Below are positions 6,242 to 12,699 of a stretch of 12,966 bases of DNA, in pieces. Where the stretch lies: positions 1-12,966 of the forward strand of contig JACCQX010000075.1 of NCBI GenBank assembly GCA_013813905.1. Direction: 5' to 3'. How positions within the stretch are numbered: the first letter of the stretch is position 1; each line of letters begins with the position of its first letter. This stretch comes from Chloroflexota bacterium. Lineage in GTDB: Bacteria > Chloroflexota > Limnocylindria > Limnocylindrales > CSP1-4. The notes beneath the pieces were generated by a model that made no database searches, had not been told where the DNA came from, and was given only the letters and a program-made list of their open reading frames with translations. The translations under genes were made by a program, and so were the position numbers.

Positions 6242-7198
6242 GTGGACGCCACGCCGTCATTCCGCCTCCCCGCTGACGCCGCCAGCGGCTTGTCCGAGGG
6301 ACCACCCCTGCCACTCATCGTGCGCGGCCGCACTTTCAGCTGGGGCAGCCGCACCTACCTCATGGGCATCGTCAACGTGACGCCCGACTCGTTCAGCGGT
6401 GACGGCCTGCTCGGAACCGGGGGCTCGCGCAGCCCACACGACGTGGGCGATCCGCCCTACGTCACGGTGGCCGTCGAGCAGGGCCGTCGCATGGCCGAGG
6501 AAGGCGCCGACATCCTGGACGTCGGGGGCGAATCCTCGCGCCCGGGCCACCTGCCGGTCGACGCGGACGAGGAGCTGCGCCGTGTCGTGCCGGTCGTGCG
6601 AGCGCTGCGTGCCGCCCTGCCCGACATGCCCCTCTCCATCGATACGGTGAAGCGCGACGTCGCCGAGGCGGCCTTGGAGGCCGGCGTGGACATGATCAAC
6701 GACGTCTGGGGTGTGGGTCCGGACGAGGAGCTGGCTCGTTGCGCCGCGGAACACGGCGTGCCCTATGCGCTCATGCACAACCGCACGGAGCCGCGCTACC
6801 GCAATCTGTTGGCGGAGATCCTGGCCGAGCTGCAGGCGGCGGTGGAGCGGGCCGTCCGCCTCGGCGTGGATCCAGGGCGCATCATCATCGATCCGGGTGT
6901 GGGCTTCGGCAAGACCCCGGAGCACAACCTGTACCTCTTGGCGCGCCTGTCCCATCTCAGGCTGTTGGGCCGGCCGATCCTTCTGGGCACGAGCCGCAAG
7001 TCGACCATCGGCAAGGTGCTGGACCTGCCCGCCGCCGAGCGGCTGGAGGGCACCCTCGCCACGACAGCCCTGGCGGCTCAGGCCGGCGTGGACATCGTCC
7101 GCGTCCACGACGTGGCGCCCAACCGCAAAGCGGCGCGCATGGCCGACGCCATCGTCCGGTCGGGACGCATCGGACCTGGCGGTTGGGAGCCAGCGTGA
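6242..7198 (+). CDS. folP: Dihydropteroate synthase
   Basis: Condenses 6-hydroxymethyl-dihydropterin diphosphate with p-aminobenzoate to dihydropteroate; it is the sulfonamide target. The 318-residue product keeps the TIM-barrel family motifs: NVTPDSFS (45-52), GGESSRPG (95-102), SIDT (122-125), IND (142-144), LMHN (167-170), DPGVGFGK (197-204), GTSRKS (239-244) and RVHD (277-280). The start is a GTG with a strong Shine-Dalgarno inside the end of folC. After NVTPDSFSGDG there is a Gly/Ser/Pro-rich stretch (about 55-72) longer than the usual short loop 1 by perhaps 15 residues. The 30-residue N-terminal lead before the first strand is also longer than in many homologues. The stop overlaps the folB start by four bases (GTGA), so the two are translationally coupled. 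Confidence 0.95.
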   Translation: MDATPSFRLPADAASGLSEGPPLPLIVRGRTFSWGSRTYLMGIVNVTPDSFSGDGLLGTGGSRSPHDVGDPPYVTVAVEQGRRMAEEGADILDVGGESSRPGHLPVDADEELRRVVPVVRALRAALPDMPLSIDTVKRDVAEAALEAGVDMINDVWGVGPDEELARCAAEHGVPYALMHNRTEPRYRNLLAEILAELQAAVERAVRLGVDPGRIIIDPGVGFGKTPEHNLYLLARLSHLRLLGRPILLGTSRKSTIGKVLDLPAAERLEGTLATTALAAQAGVDIVRVHDVAPNRKAARMADAIVRSGRIGPGGWEPA

Positions 7199-7575
7199 CC
7201 GATCCCCGCCGCACGGGCGATCGCATCGTCCTGGCGGGCCTGCGCTTCGAGGGACGCCACGGGGCCACCGAGGAGGAGCGTGAGCTGCCCCAGCTGATCG
7301 AGTTGGACGTGGAGCTCTGGCTGGACCTGTCCGCGCCGGGCGCGAGCGACGACCTTGCCGCGACCGTGGACTACGGCCCGGTCATCGAGCTATGTCGTGA
7401 CGTGGTCGAGCGACGGAGCTTCCGCCTCCTCGAGGCGATCGCCGAGGCCGTTGCGTCATCGGTCCTCAAGGGCACGGCGGCCGAAGGCGTCGTGGTGCGG
7501 GTGCGCAAGCCGGCCGTGCCGGTCGACGCCGATCTGGACTACGCCGGCGTGGAGATCCGGCGCGGCCGCGCCTGA
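7195..7575 (+). CDS. folB: Dihydroneopterin aldolase
   Basis: Cleaves 7,8-dihydroneopterin to 6-hydroxymethyl-7,8-dihydropterin and glycolaldehyde, two steps ahead of FolP in folate synthesis. The 126-residue product is of normal length and the fold pattern fits: an opening strand IVLAGLRFEGRHG, an acidic EEERELPQ segment that holds the conserved active-site Glu position, the dimer-interface VDYGPVIEL, the pterin-binding Glu in RLLEAIAEAV (Glu80), and the catalytic Lys in VRVRKPAV (Lys105). The start is GTG with GGGAG five bases upstream, overlapping the folP stop by four bases. HPPK (folK), which acts between FolB and FolP and is often adjacent or fused, is absent; the next gene is on the opposite strand 17 bases away. 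Confidence 0.92.
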   Translation: MTDPRRTGDRIVLAGLRFEGRHGATEEERELPQLIELDVELWLDLSAPGASDDLAATVDYGPVIELCRDVVERRSFRLLEAIAEAVASSVLKGTAAEGVVVRVRKPAVPVDADLDYAGVEIRRGRA

Positions 7576-7592
7576 GCGACGAGGCCGGCCGA

Positions 7593-8963
7593 CTACAGGT
7601 CGCCCGGCCGCGTCCCCAGCTCGATCTCCAGTTCCAGCGTCTCGCCGTCGCGCAGCACGTCCAGGGTCAGCTCATCGCCGGGGGCGTACTGGGTCAGGAT
7701 CTCGTCCAACCCTTGAGTGGTGTCGATCCTCTCGCCGTCGATGGCTGTGATGATGTCGTCCTCACGGAGGCCCGCCTCGTCGGCCGGGCTGTCCGCGATG
7801 ACGGCCGGCTCGTCCGAGCCCTCCGGGGCAAGGACGATGACCCCGTAGTCGATGGGCAGGTCTCGTGCGGTCACCAACGCGGGATCGATCTCACGGTAGA
7901 AGACACCCATCCACGGTCGGGCGAGCTCCTCGCCTTCGATGGCCTGGCGCATGATCGGCTTGGCGATGTTGATGGGGATGGCGAAACCGATGCCCTGTGC
8001 GTCACCGGCCACGGCGGTGTTTACGCCGATCACCCGGCCGGTCGAGTCCACCAGTGCACCACCGGAGTTGCCGGGGTTGATGGACGCATCGGTCTGGATG
8101 AGGTTGCGCAGTGCACGGACCTCGCCCTCCGCGCAGGAGTCGTCCACCTGGATGGCTCGACCGAGTGCGCTGACCACGCCGGCGGTGACGCTGTTGGAGA
8201 ACGTGCCCAGCGGGCTGCCGATGGCGATCGCCCGCTGGCCCGCGCGCAGGCTGTTGGAGTCGCCTATCTCTGCGACCGGCAGGTTCGGCCCGTCGATCTT
8301 GACGATGGCCAGATCGGTCAGCGTGTCGATGCCGTAGATGGTGCCGGTGAAGGGACGGCCGTCCAGCAGCTTGATGGAGAGCTGCTCAGCGCCGCAGACC
8401 ACGTGGCGGTTGGTCAGGATCCAGCCCTCGGCGTCGTAGATGATGCCCGAACCGACGCCCGTCTGAGGCACCGAGAAGGGGTCGCTGGGCTGGCCCGCGC
8501 TGCTGCTCGTGATGGTCACCACGGCCGGGCTGACCTCGGTCGCGGCGTCCGTGACCGCCGAGTCCTCGTTGACCCGCACGTTCTGCTCCACGGGCGTCTC
8601 GGCGGCAGTCGTCTGGATGACCGGCTGCGCGGCGGGTGCGGGCTGGTCCAGGCGGCCACTCATCTCCAGCAGCCCGAAGGTACCTCCGGAAGCCAGTGCG
8701 GCCGACAGCAGGGAGAGCAGCACCAGGCCGGCCAGGGCCGGGCCGCGACGAGGCGGCCGCGGCTGCTGGGGCGGTCGACCGGGACCCACGCCGAGCGACG
8801 GATAAGGGTATGGACCCTGCGGTTCCAGCCAGTGCGGCGGGGTCTGCGGCGGCGGCTGTCGATCCTGCCAGCGCCGGTCGTACTGCCAGGCCGGCTGGGG
8901 CTGGGGCGGCGGCGTGTAGGAGGTCGTCGTGTCGTCCACGTCGAAGCGAGGGCGGTCGGTCAT
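7593..8963 (-). CDS. HtrA/DegP-type serine protease with one PDZ domain
   Basis: Membrane-anchored S1C-type protease of 456 residues for misfolded envelope proteins. A Pro/Gln-rich cytoplasmic N-terminus (1-74) precedes one membrane helix (about 76-99), then a flexible Thr/Val/Ala-rich linker. The trypsin-like domain (about 130-335) carries the triad His187 (LTNRHVV), Asp217 (TDLAIVKID) and Ser300 (GNSGG). A single PDZ domain follows (about 350-450), with the LREDDIITAIDG block. Length and layout match mycobacterial PepD or Bacillus HtrA. Cys190 and Cys267 are the only cysteines and may pair. The ATG at 8963 is preceded by GGAGA at a 9-base distance; the upstream in-frame extension looks non-coding. 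The gene follows the histidine kinase on the same strand, 80 bases after its stop, which suggests control by that two-component system. The TAG stop faces folB across 17 bases. Confidence 0.95.
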   Translation of the reverse strand: MTDRPRFDVDDTTTSYTPPPQPQPAWQYDRRWQDRQPPPQTPPHWLEPQGPYPYPSLGVGPGRPPQQPRPPRRGPALAGLVLLSLLSAALASGGTFGLLEMSGRLDQPAPAAQPVIQTTAAETPVEQNVRVNEDSAVTDAATEVSPAVVTITSSSAGQPSDPFSVPQTGVGSGIIYDAEGWILTNRHVVCGAEQLSIKLLDGRPFTGTIYGIDTLTDLAIVKIDGPNLPVAEIGDSNSLRAGQRAIAIGSPLGTFSNSVTAGVVSALGRAIQVDDSCAEGEVRALRNLIQTDASINPGNSGGALVDSTGRVIGVNTAVAGDAQGIGFAIPINIAKPIMRQAIEGEELARPWMGVFYREIDPALVTARDLPIDYGVIVLAPEGSDEPAVIADSPADEAGLREDDIITAIDGERIDTTQGLDEILTQYAPGDELTLDVLRDGETLELEIELGTRPGDL

Positions 8964-9043
8964 CGATGAAGGTCTCCGGGTGCTGGGGTACCACGGCGCG
9001 ATCCCGTCGCGGGTCTGGCCCCAGCCTGACAGGCAGAGGTTGA

Positions 9044-10621
9044 TCACCGGGTGTCGGACGGTGAAGAAACCGACACTCCGCCGGAAGGGGGGCCCGCGGC
9101 GTCGGCGTTGCGTGGCAGGGCCACGGTCACGGTGGTGCCCTTGCCGACCGAGCTCTCGATGCTCACGCGACCATGATGCATCTCCACCACCGAATGCACG
9201 ATGGCCAGTCCCAGACCTGACCCGGCGGCCCGGGCTTCCACGGCCTGCGCGCCCCTGTAGAAGCGTTCGAAGACGCGCGGCAGCTCGGCCTGGTCGATGC
9301 CCACGCCGGTGTCGGTGACCTCCACGATGGCCTCGTCCGGCGTCGCCCGCAGGCTGACCGTGACGCGCCCGTCGGGCGGCGTGAACTTGAGCGCGTTGCC
9401 GATGATGTTGGCCAGCACCTGGCCCATGCGCGGTGGGTCGTGGAGCGCACGCAGGGGTGCGGCGGGTAGCCGCGTATGGAGGGCGACTCCCCGACGCGTG
9501 GCGCCCGGCTCGGAGTGGGCCACGGCGTCCTCCACCACGGCGCGCAGGTCGTCCGGTCGAAGGTCCAGGGCCACCAGGCCCGAGTCCAGCTTGGAGAGCT
9601 CCAGCAGGTTCGTGGCCAGCCAGTCGAGCCGCTCGATCTGTTGATGGCTGTGGGTCAGGAACTCCGCGCGGGCCTCGGCATCGTCGCCCGCGCCCTCCCT
9701 GAGCAGCTCGTTGAAGGTCCGCAGTGCGGCGATGGGCGTGCGCAGCTCGTGGCTCACGTCGGCCAGGAACTCGCGGCTGCGGTCCCGGTCACGACTGATG
9801 TACTCGATGGAGGCCTGGAGTCGCTCGGCCATGGCGTTGAAGGCCGTGGCCAGCTCCGCGATCTCCGGTGAGCCGTGGTCCGACATCGTGACCCGTTCAT
9901 CGAGCCGCCCCTCGGCCAGCGACCGGGAGGCCTGGGTCAGCCGGCGGATGGGGTCGGTCAGCCGCTCCGCGAGCAGCACGGCCAGGATGATGGCCACGAG
10001 CAGCGCTACCAGGGCCGACCCGAACAGGACGCCCACGATGGTTTCCAGCGTCTGGGACCGGAGGCTCAATGGATCCGACAGCGTCACCGTCACGAGTCGC
10101 GTTGGCGCAGCAGCCTCGAAGCGGGTCCAATAGACGTCCAGGATCTCAGCCGACTGCATGGCCCGGATGGGCTCACGGCGCTGGCCCGCCAAGGCGGTCC
10201 CCGGATCGAGCGGGATGTCGAGCCGATAGACCACCAGGTCGGGCCGCTCGGGTCCGAAGGCCAGCGTCACGAGCACGTCCGCTTGAGCCAGCTCACGGGC
10301 GAGGTTCACGACGTAGCCCGCCTCCGCGTCGCCCAAGGCTCGCCAGACCATGTCGGAGGCGGCCGGCGGGTCGGCCTCCCAGACGATGGGGCGCACGGTC
10401 TCGCTGGCCAGCAGCTGGTTCTGGATGAGCTGCTGGAGCACCAGCGACGTGACCAGTTGGGTCCGGGCCTCCAGGGCTTCTCGCTCCTGCTGCGCGAAGT
10501 AGCCATCCAGCAGGCGCGGCAGCGAGGCCAGCACCAGCGCCAGAGCCACGGCCACCACGAGACCGAAGGCGGCGACGAGACGGACGCGGTAGCTCTGCAG
10601 GAACGCCCGAGCCCTGTCCAC
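9044..10621 (-). CDS. HAMP-domain sensor histidine kinase
   Basis: Sensor of a two-component system, 525 residues. A first membrane helix (about 13-34), an extracytoplasmic sensor region of about 160 residues (35-193) and a second helix (about 194-218) lead to a HAMP domain (about 219-271). The HisKA domain has the phospho-accepting His291 in SHELRTP. The ATPase domain has the N box with Asn405 and Asn409, the DTGVGID G1 box (437-443), the FERFYR F box (451-456) and GSGLGLAI (467-474). All catalytic parts are present. A Gly/Ser-rich tail of about 20 residues follows. The start is GTG, 16 bases after the response-regulator stop, with only a weak GAGCGG ahead of it. The layout resembles MprB and CssS, sensors that switch on HtrA-type proteases; the sensed signal is not visible in the sequence. 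Confidence 0.95.
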   Translation of the reverse strand: MDRARAFLQSYRVRLVAAFGLVVAVALALVLASLPRLLDGYFAQQEREALEARTQLVTSLVLQQLIQNQLLASETVRPIVWEADPPAASDMVWRALGDAEAGYVVNLARELAQADVLVTLAFGPERPDLVVYRLDIPLDPGTALAGQRREPIRAMQSAEILDVYWTRFEAAAPTRLVTVTLSDPLSLRSQTLETIVGVLFGSALVALLVAIILAVLLAERLTDPIRRLTQASRSLAEGRLDERVTMSDHGSPEIAELATAFNAMAERLQASIEYISRDRDRSREFLADVSHELRTPIAALRTFNELLREGAGDDAEARAEFLTHSHQQIERLDWLATNLLELSKLDSGLVALDLRPDDLRAVVEDAVAHSEPGATRRGVALHTRLPAAPLRALHDPPRMGQVLANIIGNALKFTPPDGRVTVSLRATPDEAIVEVTDTGVGIDQAELPRVFERFYRGAQAVEARAAGSGLGLAIVHSVVEMHHGRVSIESSVGKGTTVTVALPRNADAAGPPSGGVSVSSPSDTR

Positions 10622-10637
10622 GCTGCCGCTCAGCGAG

Positions 10638-11336
10638 TCAGCGCTCCGCGAACGCGTACCCGGCGCCGCGGATGGTCAGGATGAAGACCGGATCCACCGG
10701 GTCGTCCTCGAGCTTCTCGCGCAGATGGGAGACGTGCACGTTGATGGTCTTCTCGTCCTGGTCCAGCGCCTCGTAGTCACGCACCAGCTCCAGCAGCTCC
10801 CGTCGGGAGAAGACGCGGCCCGGCTTGGAAGCCAGGTAGCGCAGGATCTCGAACTCGGTGGCGGTCAGGCTGACGCGCTGCTGGCCGCGCTGCACCCGGC
10901 GCCGTTCCAGGTCGATGACCAGGTCACGGTGGCGGATGAGCCGTCCGCCGGCCGCGTCCGCCAGGTCGCCGTAGGCGCGCCGTAGCAGCGCTTTGATGCG
11001 GCTCATCAACTCCCGCAGGCCGAACGGCTTGGTCAGGTAGTCGTCCGCGCCGAGCTCCAGCCCGATGACCTTGTCGACCTCCTCGTCGCGGGCGGTCAGC
11101 ATCAGCACCGGCGCCTTGGAGCCGGTAGCACGCAGCCGGCGGAGCATCTCGAAGCCGTCCATACCGGGCAGTCGCACGTCCAGCAGGATCAGGTCAGGAG
11201 CCTGCTGCGTGGCGAACTCGAGGCCTTCCTCACCGCTGCGCGCGACGCTCACCTGGTAGCCCTCCTGCTGCAGGGCGTACTGCACGCCGCGGGCCACGGC
11301 GAACTCGTCCTCCACGACGAGGATGGTGGCGCTCAC
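10638..11336 (-). CDS. OmpR/PhoB-family DNA-binding response regulator
   Basis: Transcription factor of 232 residues, partner of the adjacent histidine kinase. The receiver domain (about 3-118) has the acidic pair Glu9-Asp10, phospho-acceptor Asp53 (ILLDVRLPGMDG), Thr81 and Lys103 (LTKPF), all as in active regulators. The winged-helix output domain (about 135-230) ends in the typical TIRGAGYAF. The start is GTG with no convincing Shine-Dalgarno. A promoter-like TACCAT on the minus strand (11374-11369) would give a leader of about 26 bases. It heads a likely transcript with the kinase and the HtrA protease. Divergence from the bL25 gene across a symmetric element suggests it may regulate both directions, including itself; that is inference. 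Family-level assignment is secure, the targets are not known. Confidence 0.95.
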   Translation of the reverse strand: MSATILVVEDEFAVARGVQYALQQEGYQVSVARSGEEGLEFATQQAPDLILLDVRLPGMDGFEMLRRLRATGSKAPVLMLTARDEEVDKVIGLELGADDYLTKPFGLRELMSRIKALLRRAYGDLADAAGGRLIRHRDLVIDLERRRVQRGQQRVSLTATEFEILRYLASKPGRVFSRRELLELVRDYEALDQDEKTINVHVSHLREKLEDDPVDPVFILTIRGAGYAFAER

Positions 11337-11368
11337 GGGTGACGATCGGTGCGGTCCATCGGGGCGGG

Positions 11369-11397
11369 ATGGTACATCGATGCTCGCGTGGTACCAT
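11369..11397. promoter_or_regulatory. Symmetric divergent promoter / inverted repeat between regulator and bL25 genes
   Basis: ATGGTAC-N15-GTACCAT is a perfect 7-base inverted repeat. The right arm gives TACCAT (11392-11397), a TANNNT -10 for rightward transcription; the left arm gives TACCAT on the minus strand (11374-11369) for leftward transcription. The hexamers are exactly 17 bases apart, so each sits where the other promoter's -35 would be. The two promoters could not be used at once. The arm centres are about two helical turns apart, so it could also be a dimer operator. Confidence 0.45.
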
Positions 11398-11495
11398 TTC
11401 GCGCTCCCGGACCGTGGCGGCGCTCGATGCAGGCGCGCCCCCTGGCCAGCCAGGGGCCGTCCGCCGTCAACAGAGCCAGCGAGGTCCCGACCGAC

Positions 11496-12158
11496 GTGAG
11501 CACCCGTCCCCAGCTTTCCGCCGATCCGCGCTCGAGTCTAGGCAAGAAGGTGGCCCACCTGCGCCGCGACGGCGTCCTGCCGGCCGTGGTCTACGGTCAC
11601 GGCCACGACTCGGAGCCGATCCAGCTGGATGCCAAAGGCTTCGACGACCTGCGCCGTCACGCCGGACGCAACGCCCTGGTCGACCTGAAGGTGGCCGGCG
11701 GGCGGGCTCGCCCCGTGCTGCTGCACGCCGTCCAGGAGCATCCCGTCACGCGGCGCCCGCTGCATGCCGACTTCCTCATCGTGCGCATGACTGAGGAGAT
11801 GACCGTGGACGTGACGGTCGCCACGGTGGGCGAGTCGGTGGCCATCGAGAAGATGGGTGGCACGCTCCTCCACCTGCGTGACACCGTACAGGTGCGAGCC
11901 CTGCCGGGCGATCTGCCGTCCTCACTGGAGCTGGACATCAGCTCGCTTGAGTCGTTCGACGCGACGCTCCATGTGAGCGACCTTCGGGCGCCGGATAAGG
12001 TGACCATACTGACCGACGCCAGCGAGCCCCTGGCCCGCGTGCAGGCGCCGCGCGTCGAGGAGGAGCCGGTGGAGACCGCCGCGGAGGCCGCCGAGACGGA
12101 GGCCGCCGAGACGGAGGCCGCCGAAGGCGAGGGCGAGCCCGCCGCCGACGAGTCCTAG
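11496..12158 (+). CDS. rplY: Ribosomal protein bL25, long (Ctc/TL5) form
   Basis: Binds 5S rRNA in the large ribosomal subunit; long forms are called Ctc, known as a general-stress protein in Bacillus. The 220-residue product has the N-terminal 5S-binding domain (about 6-95: LGKKVAHLRRDGVLPAVVYG, HPVTRRPLHADFLIV) and the C-terminal TL5 beta domain (about 100-185: GTLLHLRDTVQVRALPGDLPSSLELDISSL). It ends in an acidic Glu/Ala tail built on a 15-base DNA repeat. The GTG at 11496 was chosen because family homology starts within a few codons, but its GAGG lies a rather long 11 bases upstream. The ATG at 11427, with GGCGG six bases ahead, would add 23 residues and is a real alternative. The usual partner pth is not adjacent. 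The gene converges on mscL with 3 bases between stops. Confidence 0.92.
   Translation: MSTRPQLSADPRSSLGKKVAHLRRDGVLPAVVYGHGHDSEPIQLDAKGFDDLRRHAGRNALVDLKVAGGRARPVLLHAVQEHPVTRRPLHADFLIVRMTEEMTVDVTVATVGESVAIEKMGGTLLHLRDTVQVRALPGDLPSSLELDISSLESFDATLHVSDLRAPDKVTILTDASEPLARVQAPRVEEEPVETAAEAAETEAAETEAAEGEGEPAADES
12084..12128 (+). repeat. 15-bp repeat in the acidic tail of bL25
   Basis: Two exact copies of GAGGCCGCCGAGACG (12084-12098, 12099-12113) and a third diverged near its end (12114-12128). Each encodes a five-residue Glu/Ala/Thr step, so copy-number change would alter tail length in frame. Confidence 0.75.
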
Positions 12159-12161
12159 CGG

Positions 12162-12563
12162 TCAGCCAGGCTGAGGGCTGGCGCAGAAGGCGCAGCGCCG
12201 TGCCCCGTCCGGGATGCTGCTCAGGCACTCTGGGCAGTCCTTGGTGAGTGAGGTCACATCCAGCTCCGTCTTGCGCGCTTCGGCGAGGCGGTTCATCGGC
12301 TTCACCACGAAGAAGAAGATGGCCGCGGCGACAAGCAGGAAGCTGATGAGCGCGTTCAGGAAGAGCCCGTACCGTATCTCGGCGCCGCCGACGTTCAGCA
12401 CGGCGCGCGTGAAGTCGGGAACGCCGAGCAGGCCCAGCAGCGGTGTCAGCACGTCCGCCACGAAGGAGCTCACGATGGCGCTGAACGCAGCGCCGATGAC
12501 GATGCCCACCGCGAGATCGAGGACGTTGCCACGCAGGACGAAGTCGCGGAACTCCCTGATCAT
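12162..12563 (-). CDS. mscL: Large-conductance mechanosensitive channel with C-terminal zinc ribbon
   Basis: Pore protein that opens under membrane tension and releases solutes on hypo-osmotic shock. The 133-residue product starts with the typical amphipathic N-terminus (IREFRDFVLRGNVLDLAVG), followed by helix one with IGAAFSAIVSSFVADVLTPLLG, a short periplasmic loop with IRYG, and helix two (about 66-88). After a short linker the usual cytoplasmic helix bundle is replaced by Cys110-x2-Cys113-x10-Cys124-x2-Cys127, a zinc-ribbon pattern (CPEC ... CAFC). I recall similar tails in some other MscL sequences, so this is a variant rather than a fusion error. The ATG is fixed by GGAGGAG six to seven bases upstream and by the conserved start of the protein. 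Confidence 0.95.
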   Translation of the reverse strand: MIREFRDFVLRGNVLDLAVGIVIGAAFSAIVSSFVADVLTPLLGLLGVPDFTRAVLNVGGAEIRYGLFLNALISFLLVAAAIFFFVVKPMNRLAEARKTELDVTSLTKDCPECLSSIPDGARRCAFCASPQPG

Positions 12564-12600
12564 GTCACTCCTCCGATGTCTGCCGCAACGCCCGCGTCGC

Positions 12601-12606
12601 ACCTTA
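12601..12606 (-). promoter_or_regulatory. Candidate -10 element for mscL
   Basis: On the minus strand this reads TAAGGT, which fits TANNNT and would start transcription about 31 bases before the mscL ATG, leaving room for its GGAGGAG. No good -35 hexamer is visible, so confidence is low. Confidence 0.25.
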
Positions 12607-12699
12607 GCCGCTCGCCGGGAGACCATGGCCGCGATCCAGCGTGCTGGGACGCGCTGGCTCGCAGCAAGAGGTCCACGCGCGGACGATCCATCATGCCGC

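Noticed and set aside
5080..6354. Minus-strand open frame of 424 codons opposite folC
   Set aside because: Gln/Arg/Gly-rich translation without motif; folC on the other strand is complete.
7561..7612. Inverted repeat CGCGGCCG / CGGCCGCG around the folB and protease stops as a bidirectional terminator
   Set aside because: Only 8 pairs with a 36-base loop, no T tract, mostly within coding sequence, and such GC palindromes are expected by chance here.
7713..8969. Long open frame on the plus strand opposite the HtrA gene (418 codons)
   Set aside because: The minus strand encodes a complete protease with triad and PDZ domain; the antisense frame is low-complexity and has no recognisable motif. 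GC-rich genes commonly leave open antisense frames.
12162..12180. Hairpin TCAGCC-A-GGCTGA at the bL25/mscL junction as a terminator
   Set aside because: A 1-base loop cannot form the full stem, no T tract follows, and the sequence is the end of mscL coding sequence.
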